Shown piece after piece: positions 1-5,746 of a DNA stretch of 12,633 nucleotides; the first letter of the stretch is position 1, and every line of letters begins with the position of its first letter. Below the pieces are notes generated by a model. That model was given only the letters and a program-made list of their open reading frames with translations, did no database searches and had not been told where the DNA came from. The stretch lies in the NCBI GenBank assembly GCA_022842565.1, contig JALHPH010000016.1:1-12633 (forward strand). The letters run 5' to 3'. The stretch comes from Fimbriimonadaceae bacterium. GTDB taxonomy: Bacteria > Armatimonadota > Fimbriimonadia > Fimbriimonadales > Fimbriimonadaceae. The position numbers and the translations under genes were made by a program.

Positions 1-86
1 AAACCCCAATTGCGAGCCAATCGAGCGTACATGCGTTGTTTTCGACATCATTGTCATCACCAAAACCATCTAAGTACTCTGAATTC

Positions 87-115
87 TTGGCAGAAGCCCC
101 TCGGGACTGAATACT
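87..115 (+). promoter_or_regulatory. Candidate sigma70-type promoter of ffh
   Basis: TTGGCA at 87-92 (5 of 6 to TTGACA) is followed after 17 bp by AATACT at 110-115 (4 of 6 to TATAAT). A second possible -10, TAGAAT, sits at 115-120 but has no matching -35. Either would give a leader of about 15-20 nt before the ffh ATG at 142, and no Shine-Dalgarno sequence is visible in that leader. Bases 1-86 contain no gene that I can support. The call rests on motif match and position only. Confidence 0.35.
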
Positions 116-141
116 AGAATCGGTACACTGCCTGTTCAACT

Positions 142-1485
142 ATGCTAGACACGCTCACCCGTCGCGTTGCGGGCGTTTTTGCACGCATGCGAGGCAAAGG
201 ACGCCTCTCAGAAGACGACGTGAATGAGATGCTCCGTGAGGTCCGCGTTGCCCTCCTGGAAGCCGATGTGAATTTCACCGTCGCGAAGGCGTTCATCGCC
301 GTTGTGAAGGCCAAAGCCACCGGGGAAGAGGTGTTCTCCAGCCTCACGGCCGACCAGACCATCCTCAAAATCGTCCGGGATGAGCTTGTTGATCTGTTGG
401 GCGGGGAGGAGTCGAAAGTCAACTGGTCCCCTTCCCCTCCGACCGTCGTTCTCATGTGCGGCCTTCAGGGTTCTGGAAAAACCACCACGACCGCCAAGCT
501 CGCCACGTGGTTCATGCGCCAGGGCAAGAAGCCGATGCTGGCTGCGTGCGATATCCAGCGACCCGCCGCCATCAAGCAGCTTCAAGTTTTGGGGGAAGAG
601 GTGGGCGCGCCCGTTTTCGCCCTCACCGATGGCACTTCCCCATCCAAAATCGCCGCCCAGGCGCTCGAGCGATGCCGCTACCTGATGAACGACGTGCTCA
701 TTGTGGATACGGCGGGCCGCCTGACCATCGATGACGCGCTCATGGACGAGCTTGCAACCATCCGCGACGTCGTGAAGCCCAGCGAGACGTTCTTGGTGCT
801 GGACTCGACCACTGGTCAGGAATCTGTGAATGTCGCCACTGCGTTTCACGAGAGATTCCAGCTCACCGGCACGATCTTCAGCAAGATGGATGGCGACACC
901 CGCGGCGGCGCGATCCTGAGCGTGCGCAAGGTCACAGGGGTGCCCGTGCGCTTCATCGGCGTCGGCGAGCAGACCGATGCCCTTGAAATGTTCTATCCCA
1001 AGCGCCTCGCCGAGCGCATTCTGGGGTTCGGCGACGTGATGGGGCTCATCGAAAAGGCAGAGCTGAACATTCAAAAGGAGGACGCTGAGGCCATGCAAGC
1101 CGCGATGCAAAAGGGCGGAATGGACTTTAACATGATGCTCCAGGCCTTCCAGATGACCAAGAAGATGGGTCCGTTTCGGGGCTTGCTCAAGCACCTTCCG
1201 GGCATGGCGACACTGCCCGAAGAGATGATGAACCAGCTGGATAGCGACGAAAGCGAGCGTCAAATGAAAAGAATTGAGGCGATGATTCTTTCAATGACTC
1301 CAAAAGAGCGTACAAATCCGGATATAATAAACGGTTCCAGGCGCAAACGCATAGCGGCAGGGTCTGGCGCAACCGTGGAAGAGGTCAATCGCCTCGTCAA
1401 TCAATACTACGGAATGCGCAAGATGATGAAACAGGCCGCCAAAATGGAAAAGCGCCCAGGAAAGTTTAACAAGCGACGGCGCTGA
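142..1485 (+). CDS. ffh: Signal recognition particle protein Ffh
   Basis: Ffh is the SRP54-type GTPase that binds SRP RNA and signal peptides of nascent membrane proteins and delivers ribosomes to FtsY. The protein has 447 residues, the usual size. Residues 1-95 are the helical N domain. The G domain carries the P-loop GLQGSGKTT at 107-115, DIQRPAA at 137-143, DTAGR at 189-193, SKMD at 247-250 followed by GDTRGG, and GVGE at 273-276. The Met-rich M domain runs from about 300 and ends in the SRP-RNA-binding segment at about 380-425 (SMTPKER, then GSGATVEEVNRL) and a basic tail. SKMD replaces the more usual TKLD/TKMD, a conservative change. Codons 374-411 are much richer in A/T third positions than the rest of the gene and include a perfect TATAAT at 1323-1328. 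The gene ends in tandem TGA codons. The ATG at 142 has no Shine-Dalgarno sequence, but the N-terminus aligns with the family. Confidence 0.97.
   Translation: MLDTLTRRVAGVFARMRGKGRLSEDDVNEMLREVRVALLEADVNFTVAKAFIAVVKAKATGEEVFSSLTADQTILKIVRDELVDLLGGEESKVNWSPSPPTVVLMCGLQGSGKTTTTAKLATWFMRQGKKPMLAACDIQRPAAIKQLQVLGEEVGAPVFALTDGTSPSKIAAQALERCRYLMNDVLIVDTAGRLTIDDALMDELATIRDVVKPSETFLVLDSTTGQESVNVATAFHERFQLTGTIFSKMDGDTRGGAILSVRKVTGVPVRFIGVGEQTDALEMFYPKRLAERILGFGDVMGLIEKAELNIQKEDAEAMQAAMQKGGMDFNMMLQAFQMTKKMGPFRGLLKHLPGMATLPEEMMNQLDSDESERQMKRIEAMILSMTPKERTNPDIINGSRRKRIAAGSGATVEEVNRLVNQYYGMRKMMKQAAKMEKRPGKFNKRRR
1323..1328 (+). promoter_or_regulatory. Perfect TATAAT hexamer inside ffh, possible internal promoter for rpsP operon
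   Basis: TATAAT occurs exactly once here, inside an AT-rich codon patch of the ffh M domain (about 1261-1375), some 210 bp upstream of the rpsP start. No good -35 lies at 16-18 bp and there is no extended TGn element, so promoter activity is uncertain. The position would allow rpsP and downstream genes to be transcribed independently of ffh. Confidence 0.2.
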
Positions 1486-1525
1486 TGAAAATTCAGCCCA
1501 AGACGATCAGGCAAGAGAAGAACTT

Positions 1526-1533
1526 AGGAAGGA
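1526..1533 (+). promoter_or_regulatory. Strong Shine-Dalgarno of rpsP deciding a TTG start
   Basis: AGGAAGGA lies 6 nt before the TTG at 1540-1542. It supports TTG initiation, and the resulting N-terminus (MVKIRLRRMG) is exactly where S16 proteins begin. Confidence 0.85.
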
Positions 1534-1539
1534 TTAAAT

Positions 1540-2028
1540 TTGGTAAAGATTCGACTTCGACGTATGGGCACCAAGGCCCGACCTTTTTACCGTGTGGTGG
1601 TAGCCAAAGCGCTTTCGGCGCGCGATGGTGCGGCCGTAGAGACCCTCGGCACCTATAACCCAACACCCCGAGAAAAGGTGCTGGAAATCAATAACGAGCG
1701 CGCTCTTTATTGGTTGCTTCAGGGCGCACAGCCCACCCAGACCGTTGCCTACCTGCTCAAGAAGTCCGGCGCGCTCGGCGAGTTCTTCGAGCAACGCCCG
1801 GCCGCGCGAGCCAAGTTCAAGTTTTTGGATAAGCGGACCGCTGTAATGTCCACCGCTTCGGTCATCGAGGCCGCACCGGTTGCCGCTGCAGCCCCCGAAG
1901 TAACCGAAGAAGTACCCGCAGAAGCACCCGTAGAGGCTCCAGCCGAAGCACCCGCTGAGGCACCGGTTGAAGAAGTCGTTGCCGAAGCTCCCGCCGAGCC
2001 CGCAGCCGAACCCACTCCAGAAGCATGA
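1540..2028 (+). CDS. rpsP: 30S ribosomal protein S16 with long acidic C-terminal tail
   Basis: S16 is a primary binder of 16S rRNA in 30S assembly. Residues 1 to about 100 are a complete S16 domain: MVKIRLRRMGTKARPFYRVV at the start, then ETLGTYNP, and AYLLKKSGAL near the end. The TTG start is fixed by the strong ribosome binding site at 1526-1533. Typical bacterial S16 has about 80-100 residues; this one has 162. Residues 104-162 are a low-complexity tail of Ala, Glu, Pro and Val with about 14 Glu, no Lys, Arg or Asp, and repeats of the form EAP(A/V). It is probably disordered and strongly negative. The stop overlaps the khpA ATG (ATGA), so the two genes are probably translationally coupled. 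The S16 identity is certain. The role of the tail is unknown. Confidence 0.97.
   Translation: MVKIRLRRMGTKARPFYRVVVAKALSARDGAAVETLGTYNPTPREKVLEINNERALYWLLQGAQPTQTVAYLLKKSGALGEFFEQRPAARAKFKFLDKRTAVMSTASVIEAAPVAAAAPEVTEEVPAEAPVEAPAEAPAEAPVEEVVAEAPAEPAAEPTPEA
1906..1974 (+). repeat. Ala-Pro-Glu short-period repeat in the rpsP tail
   Basis: Codons 123-145 of rpsP encode tandem degenerate EAP(A/V) units. At DNA level this appears as recurring GAAGC(A/T)CC- and GAGGC-like triplet blocks. It is a coding low-complexity repeat, open to length change by slippage in multiples of three. Confidence 0.75.
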
Positions 2029-2267
2029 AGGAATACAAAGGCCTCGTTGAGTACCTCGCCAAGCAGGTTGTGACCGATCCCGACGCAGTCGCGGTCGAGT
2101 ATCGTAGCGAGCGCGAAGGACTCACCTACTACGTCACGGTTGCCCAGGGCGATGTAGGAAAAATCATCGGAAAGAATGGTCGCGTCATCGCCGCCATTCG
2201 GCACTATGTGAGCGCAGCTCTCGGTAAGCAGCGCAAGCGTGCCTTTGTCAAAGTCATCACCGAATAG
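2025..2267 (+). CDS. khpA: KH-domain RNA-binding protein KhpA
   Basis: KhpA is a small single-KH RNA-binding protein. Members of this family act with the Jag/KhpB protein in RNA regulation and affect cell division and elongation in Gram-positive bacteria. The product has 80 residues, the normal family length. The KH signature GKIIGKNGR is at residues 45-53, with the nucleic-acid-gripping GxxG loop GKNG at 49-52. The N-terminus (MKEYKGLVEYLAKQVVTDPD) is typical. The ATG overlaps the rpsP stop by 4 bp, and only a weak AGAAG precedes it, so translation probably depends on coupling to rpsP. The position between rpsP and rimM is the classic one for this gene. The TAG stop at 2265-2267 is in the same frame as rimM. 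Confidence 0.93.
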   Translation: MKEYKGLVEYLAKQVVTDPDAVAVEYRSEREGLTYYVTVAQGDVGKIIGKNGRVIAAIRHYVSAALGKQRKRAFVKVITE

Positions 2268-2276
2268 GCCCTTCTC

Positions 2277-2798
2277 TTGCGTCGTCGCCAAAAGAACGCC
2301 CCAAATGATTTTGTTCTGATCGGACAAGTCGTTGGGGTGTTCGGCATCAAGGGGTGCGTGAAAATCGCGCCTACGACTCAGTTCCCCGAGCGATTCAACG
2401 TCGGCGAGACTCTCTACATCGCGGGCGTCGAGCACTCCATCACTTGGACGGCCTGGCACAAAGGCCAAGTCCGCGTCGGCCTGAAGGGCATCAGCACCCC
2501 CGAAGATGCCGCACTCCTCATCAATAAGCCAGTCGAGGTTCCGAAAGAATGGCGGCCCGAACTGGACAAAGACGAGTTCTATGCAGGCGATCTGATGGGA
2601 CTCAAAGTGCTCACCCTCGAAGGCGAATTGGTGGGCAAAGTGACCCAGGTCATCACCGGCCGGGCACAAGATTTGTTGGAAGTTGAGGGCACCCTCATTC
2701 CTATGGTTCGAGAATTTATTAAGGAAATTAGCATCAAAAAGGGCGAGGTCAGGGTCTCGTTGCTCCCAGGCATGCGCGCGGGCGAGGAGCCCGTATGA
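2277..2798 (+). CDS. rimM: Ribosome maturation factor RimM
   Basis: RimM binds S19 and helps mature the head of the 30S subunit and process 16S rRNA. The protein has 173 residues, normal for the family. The N-terminal beta-barrel begins with VLIGQVVGVFGIKGCVKI at about residues 13-30. The C-terminal PRC-barrel begins around EFYAGDLMGLKV at about residue 100 and runs to a final segment with EFIKEI and VSLLPGM. The start is a TTG at 2277, the only usable start between the khpA TAG (2265, same frame) and the first conserved residue. No clear Shine-Dalgarno sequence precedes it, so re-initiation after khpA is likely. The stop overlaps the obg ATG by 4 bp (ATGA). The usual downstream partners trmD and rplS are missing. 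Confidence 0.94.
   Translation: MRRRQKNAPNDFVLIGQVVGVFGIKGCVKIAPTTQFPERFNVGETLYIAGVEHSITWTAWHKGQVRVGLKGISTPEDAALLINKPVEVPKEWRPELDKDEFYAGDLMGLKVLTLEGELVGKVTQVITGRAQDLLEVEGTLIPMVREFIKEISIKKGEVRVSLLPGMRAGEEPV
2784..2789 (+). promoter_or_regulatory. Shine-Dalgarno of obg
   Basis: GAGGAG lies 5 nt before the ATG at 2795, inside the end of rimM. It is a strong site that supports independent initiation of obg despite the ATGA overlap. Confidence 0.75.
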
Positions 2799-4066
2799 GT
2801 AGCTTCATCGACGAAGCCATCGTTGACTTTTCCAGCGGCACTGGCGGCAGCGGAGCAGTCGGTTTTCACCGCGAAAAGCACGTTCCCCGCGGCGGGCCCA
2901 ATGGAGCCGATGGTGGCAAAGGCGGAGATATTATCTTGATCGCCGACCAGGGAAGGCGTACTCTCTACGATTTTCGAATCACGGCTCGGTTCCGGGCAGA
3001 AAACGGCGTGCACGCGATCGGAAACAAGCGCGGCGCGAACGGCAAATCCATCGAACTTCGAGTCCCGGTCGGCACCATCGTCACCGACGAAGAAACCGGC
3101 GAGAAGATGGTGGATCTCAATATCCACGGCATGCGGTTTATCCTGTGCAAGGGCGGCCGAGGTGGACACGGAAATCAGCACTACGTGAGCTCCGTGCGTC
3201 AAGTGCCCAACTTCGCCGAAAAAGGCGAACCAGGCGAGCAGCGCAGAATCAAGCTCGAGCTTAAGCTTCTCGCAGATGTGGGTCTGGTCGGCCTGCCCAA
3301 TGCCGGCAAGAGCACTCTGATCTCACGGATCTCCGCAGCTAGGCCCAAGATTGCCGATTATCCGTTTACGACGATCATTCCAAACCTTGGCGTTGTCAGC
3401 GTTGCCGATCAGACTTTTGTTGTCGCAGACCTTCCCGGGCTCATCCAAGGCGCCAGCGAGGGACATGGGCTGGGCCACCAGTTTCTAAAGCACGTGGAGC
3501 GCTGCAGCGTGCTCATCCACGTGGTCGACGCCTTCCCCATCGACGGAAGTGATCCGGTTGAGAACGTCAAGCTGATCAACGAAGAGTTAGTGCGCTACGA
3601 CCCGACCATGGCGGCGCGACCCATGCTGCTCGCCGTGAACAAGATGGACATCATCCCATCTTCGGAATACAACGCCTTGCGCGAACGACTTGAGGGCCTC
3701 GACCTACCCCTCTTCCCTATCTCTGCCGCCACCGGAGAAGGACTCCAACCGCTGCTCTTCGCAACTCTGGAAGAGCTAGAAGACGCCCGCGCCGAGGCGC
3801 CCGCCGAAGTGGGCCTGACGCTGGCTCCAGACCAAGTGACCGAGATGATCACTGTCGTGAAGGTCGAGGGCGGATGGGAGCTGGTCGGCAAGCGGATTCT
3901 GCGTATGGTCGCCATGACCAACCTTAACAACCGCGACGCCATTCGATTCCTTCACCGTCGACTTCAAAGAATGGGCATCATCGAGATGCTCCGCGAGGCC
4001 GGCGCCCAAAATGGCGATAACGTCTATGTTGGGGAGGCCGTGTTCACGTTTGAGGACGAGAAATGA
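2795..4066 (+). CDS. obgE: GTPase Obg/CgtA (ribosome assembly)
   Basis: Obg is an essential GTPase that acts late in 50S assembly and links ribosome formation to growth and the stringent response. All three family domains are visible in 423 residues. The Gly-rich Obg fold occupies about 1-158 (for example PRGGPNGADGGKGGD at 31-45 and GGRGGHGN at 120-127). The G domain follows, with GLPNAGKST at 166-174, the switch YPFTTIIPNLG at 189-199, DLPG at 212-215, NKMD at 282-285 and SAATGEGL at 310-317. A C-terminal OCT domain fills about 345-423. The ATG at 2795 has a good ribosome binding site. The gene is joined to rimM and nadD by 4-bp overlaps. Obg is more often found next to rplU-rpmA. Here it sits in the rpsP operon where trmD would be expected. 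Confidence 0.97.
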   Translation: MSSFIDEAIVDFSSGTGGSGAVGFHREKHVPRGGPNGADGGKGGDIILIADQGRRTLYDFRITARFRAENGVHAIGNKRGANGKSIELRVPVGTIVTDEETGEKMVDLNIHGMRFILCKGGRGGHGNQHYVSSVRQVPNFAEKGEPGEQRRIKLELKLLADVGLVGLPNAGKSTLISRISAARPKIADYPFTTIIPNLGVVSVADQTFVVADLPGLIQGASEGHGLGHQFLKHVERCSVLIHVVDAFPIDGSDPVENVKLINEELVRYDPTMAARPMLLAVNKMDIIPSSEYNALRERLEGLDLPLFPISAATGEGLQPLLFATLEELEDARAEAPAEVGLTLAPDQVTEMITVVKVEGGWELVGKRILRMVAMTNLNNRDAIRFLHRRLQRMGIIEMLREAGAQNGDNVYVGEAVFTFEDEK

Positions 4067-4662
4067 GGATCGGAGTATTCGGTGGATCGTTTGACCCCCC
4101 GCATCTCGGCCATCTCAGCCTAGCGCAACGGGTCCAAAAGGCTCTGGAGCTCGACCTCGTGCTCTGGGTCCCCGCCGGGCGCAACCCCATGAAGCCCAAA
4201 ATTCCGCACGCAAGTGGAAAGCACCGGCTCAATATGGTGAAAGCGCTCATCGCCGAGGAGCCGAAGATGGCCACCAGCGACCTCGAAATCACGCGCGGCG
4301 GCCCGAGCTACACGGTCAAGACCCTGGATGAACTGCAACTCGCTATGCCCGGTCAGTACTGGATCTTGATGGGCGCGGACAGCCTGATGACCTTCACCAG
4401 CTGGCTCCAATGGGACAGAATCATCCGCACGGCGCGCATCGCGGCGGTCATTCGTGAGGGTTTCGAACCAGAAGTCGTGCAGCGCGTTCAAGGCGAACTA
4501 ATCCAGCGACAGCTCGATATCGTCAAGCTCGAATCGCTTCCCTACTCCTCCACCGAACTTCGAACAAAACTCAGCGCCGGCGAGTCCACTCCAGAGGGAT
4601 TAGCGCCCGCCGTGGCCCATTACATCGCTGAAAACGGGCTTTACCAACGACCAGGTAAATAG
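4063..4662 (+). CDS. nadD: Nicotinate-nucleotide adenylyltransferase NadD
   Basis: NadD transfers AMP from ATP to nicotinic acid mononucleotide, the step before NAD synthetase in NAD formation. The product has 199 residues, the normal length. The nucleotidyltransferase signature GGSFDPPHLGHL is at residues 7-18, with the HxGH-type motif at its end. ILMGADSL follows at about 105-112, and the second ATP-binding motif SSTELR is near residue 165. The C-terminus ends in YIAENGLY, as usual for the family. The ATG overlaps the obg stop by 4 bp and is preceded by GAGGA at 4052-4056, 6 nt upstream. The order obg, nadD, rsfS is common in bacteria, so the neighbourhood agrees with the call. Confidence 0.96.
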   Translation: MRIGVFGGSFDPPHLGHLSLAQRVQKALELDLVLWVPAGRNPMKPKIPHASGKHRLNMVKALIAEEPKMATSDLEITRGGPSYTVKTLDELQLAMPGQYWILMGADSLMTFTSWLQWDRIIRTARIAAVIREGFEPEVVQRVQGELIQRQLDIVKLESLPYSSTELRTKLSAGESTPEGLAPAVAHYIAENGLYQRPGK

Positions 4663-4685
4663 GACAATATGATTGATCAACAAGC

Positions 4686-4693
4686 GAGGGTGA
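4686..4693 (+). promoter_or_regulatory. Shine-Dalgarno supporting a CTG start of rsfS
   Basis: GAGGGTGA ends 4 nt before the CTG at 4698-4700, and its GAGG core is 8 nt away. No comparable site lies before the GTG at 4725. This makes CTG the better start for rsfS. Confidence 0.55.
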
Positions 4694-4697
4694 ACCT

Positions 4698-5039
4698 CTG
4701 ACCAGCTTAGAACTTGCCGATCTCGTGCGCGGATATGCGGACGAGATGAAGGCCGAACGCATCGAAACCCTGGACGTCCGCTCGAAGACGAGCGTGGCGG
4801 ATTTCTTCATCATCTGCACCGGTACCAGTGACACCCACGTGAACGCCATTGTGGAGCGAGTCGCCGAAAAGCTGCGGACACACAACGTCCGCCCGCTCCG
4901 AACCCAACTTAGCGGAACCGGCTGGGAGCTGATGGACTTTGGCGAAGTGGTTTTCCACGTGATGCGCGAGGAGCGCCGACAATTCTATGATCTGGAGACG
5001 CTATGGACCGAGATGAGGCCGGACCCGAGCCTGCCGTAA
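4698..5039 (+). CDS. rsfS: Ribosome silencing factor RsfS, probably starting at CTG
   Basis: RsfS (RsfA/YbeB/Iojap family) binds L14 on the 50S subunit and blocks subunit joining when nutrients are scarce. The conserved core is clear: TLDVRSKTSVADFFIICTGT, then SDTHVNAI, and near the end FGEVVFHVM followed by RRQFYDLETLW. The first ATG/GTG/TTG in frame is GTG 4725, which would cut away half of the first helix. Upstream in frame the codons read LTSLELADLVRGYADEMKAE, matching the N-terminal helix of the family. The preceding in-frame stop is TGA at 4674-4676. The only plausible start in that stretch is CTG 4698, which has a Shine-Dalgarno sequence and gives 113 residues, a normal length. nadD ends 35 bp upstream. 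The last 37 bp overlap the next gene. The function is very likely; the CTG start is an inference. Confidence 0.9.
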   Translation: MTSLELADLVRGYADEMKAERIETLDVRSKTSVADFFIICTGTSDTHVNAIVERVAEKLRTHNVRPLRTQLSGTGWELMDFGEVVFHVMREERRQFYDLETLWTEMRPDPSLP

Positions 5040-5746
5040 CCCCGGCAGAACCCGCAACAGAAGCCACCACAGCCCCCGACGTCGAGCCCTTCGAACTGCC
5101 GTCCCACCAGCAGATTGATCAGGCCGAAAAGGAGCTGCAGGGCTATATGGTGTTGAAACGCCGTGGCAGTGATGCTGCGGCCACCAAGGCGCTCGACGAG
5201 GCTCAGCGCCTCGCTCCTGGCTACGCGCAAGTCATCCTTATGGTGGCCAAGGACCTCGTCGAGCGTGGCCAACGTCGCAAGGCCAACGACCTGCTAAAGC
5301 GCGGTTTGGCAACCCACCCCAAGAACCCCGATATCGAGCGGCTGTACGCCGAAACCGTTTTGGCACTCAGCCCGCATAACGCTCTGGAGGACCTGACCAG
5401 CGTCGAAGTCATGGCACGAGGCAAGGTCGCAGCCATCCTCACGGTACTTGTTCCCGGATTGGGCCAGATCGTAACCGGGCGAGTCAAGCTTGGCCTAGGC
5501 TTTCTGGTGGTTTGGGGAGTCTGCTGGATCTGGGCATTTCTGATTCCAAACGGCTTGACTGGGCTTGCCTCGGTGATGGGGCTTAACCGTGGAAGCGCTC
5601 TGGACTTCAATGCGACTGTTCTGCTCCCGCTCTTTTTTGCGATGGGCGCGCACTTTTCAGCCATTGCCGATTCAACTGTGTACGCCAAGCGGTTCAAACC
5701 CCGGACGATCGAGCGACCCGTACCACCCGTGGATAAGCCGTTTTGA
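5003..5746 (+). CDS. Helical-repeat membrane protein of unknown function
   Basis: I do not recognise a named family. The 247-residue protein has three parts. Residues 1-35 are Pro/Ala/Glu-rich and probably disordered. Residues about 38-123 are helical and TPR-like (KALDEAQRLAPGYAQVILMV, then DLLKRGLATHPKNPDIERLY with the Pro spacing of TPR units). From 138 come hydrophobic segments at about 140-158, 162-182 and 202-222. The first contains VLVPGLGQIVTGR, which resembles the PGxGQ turn of small TM2-type and related membrane proteins. A short basic Pro-rich tail follows. The ATG at 5003 has GGAG 5 nt upstream and lies 37 bp inside rsfS in another frame. A later start would be Met49. The helical part probably faces the cytoplasm. 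It is co-transcribed with rsfS and the transporter, but its function is unknown. Confidence 0.8.
   Translation: MDRDEAGPEPAVTPAEPATEATTAPDVEPFELPSHQQIDQAEKELQGYMVLKRRGSDAAATKALDEAQRLAPGYAQVILMVAKDLVERGQRRKANDLLKRGLATHPKNPDIERLYAETVLALSPHNALEDLTSVEVMARGKVAAILTVLVPGLGQIVTGRVKLGLGFLVVWGVCWIWAFLIPNGLTGLASVMGLNRGSALDFNATVLLPLFFAMGAHFSAIADSTVYAKRFKPRTIERPVPPVDKPF

Noticed and set aside
208..1263. Long minus-strand open frame (351 codons) inside ffh
   Set aside because: It is antisense to a certain gene. Its His/Leu/Arg-heavy composition is that of a GC-rich shadow frame, with no recognisable motif.
1906..2010. Possible CRISPR-like or regulatory DNA repeat
   Set aside because: The periodicity is in codons for Glu-Ala-Pro within an open frame, with no conserved repeat-spacer structure.
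1749..2669. 306-codon minus-strand open frame across rpsP, khpA and rimM
   Set aside because: It crosses three certain genes and contains Ser/Thr/Ala/Gly runs that simply mirror the EAP repeat of rpsP. It is a shadow frame.
4668..4673. TATGAT hexamer between nadD and rsfS as a promoter
   Set aside because: No -35 match lies at 16-19 bp, and the genes are only 35 bp apart inside an apparent operon.
4725..5039. rsfS starting at GTG 4725
   Set aside because: It would lose conserved first-helix residues and has no ribosome binding site. CTG 4698 fits better.
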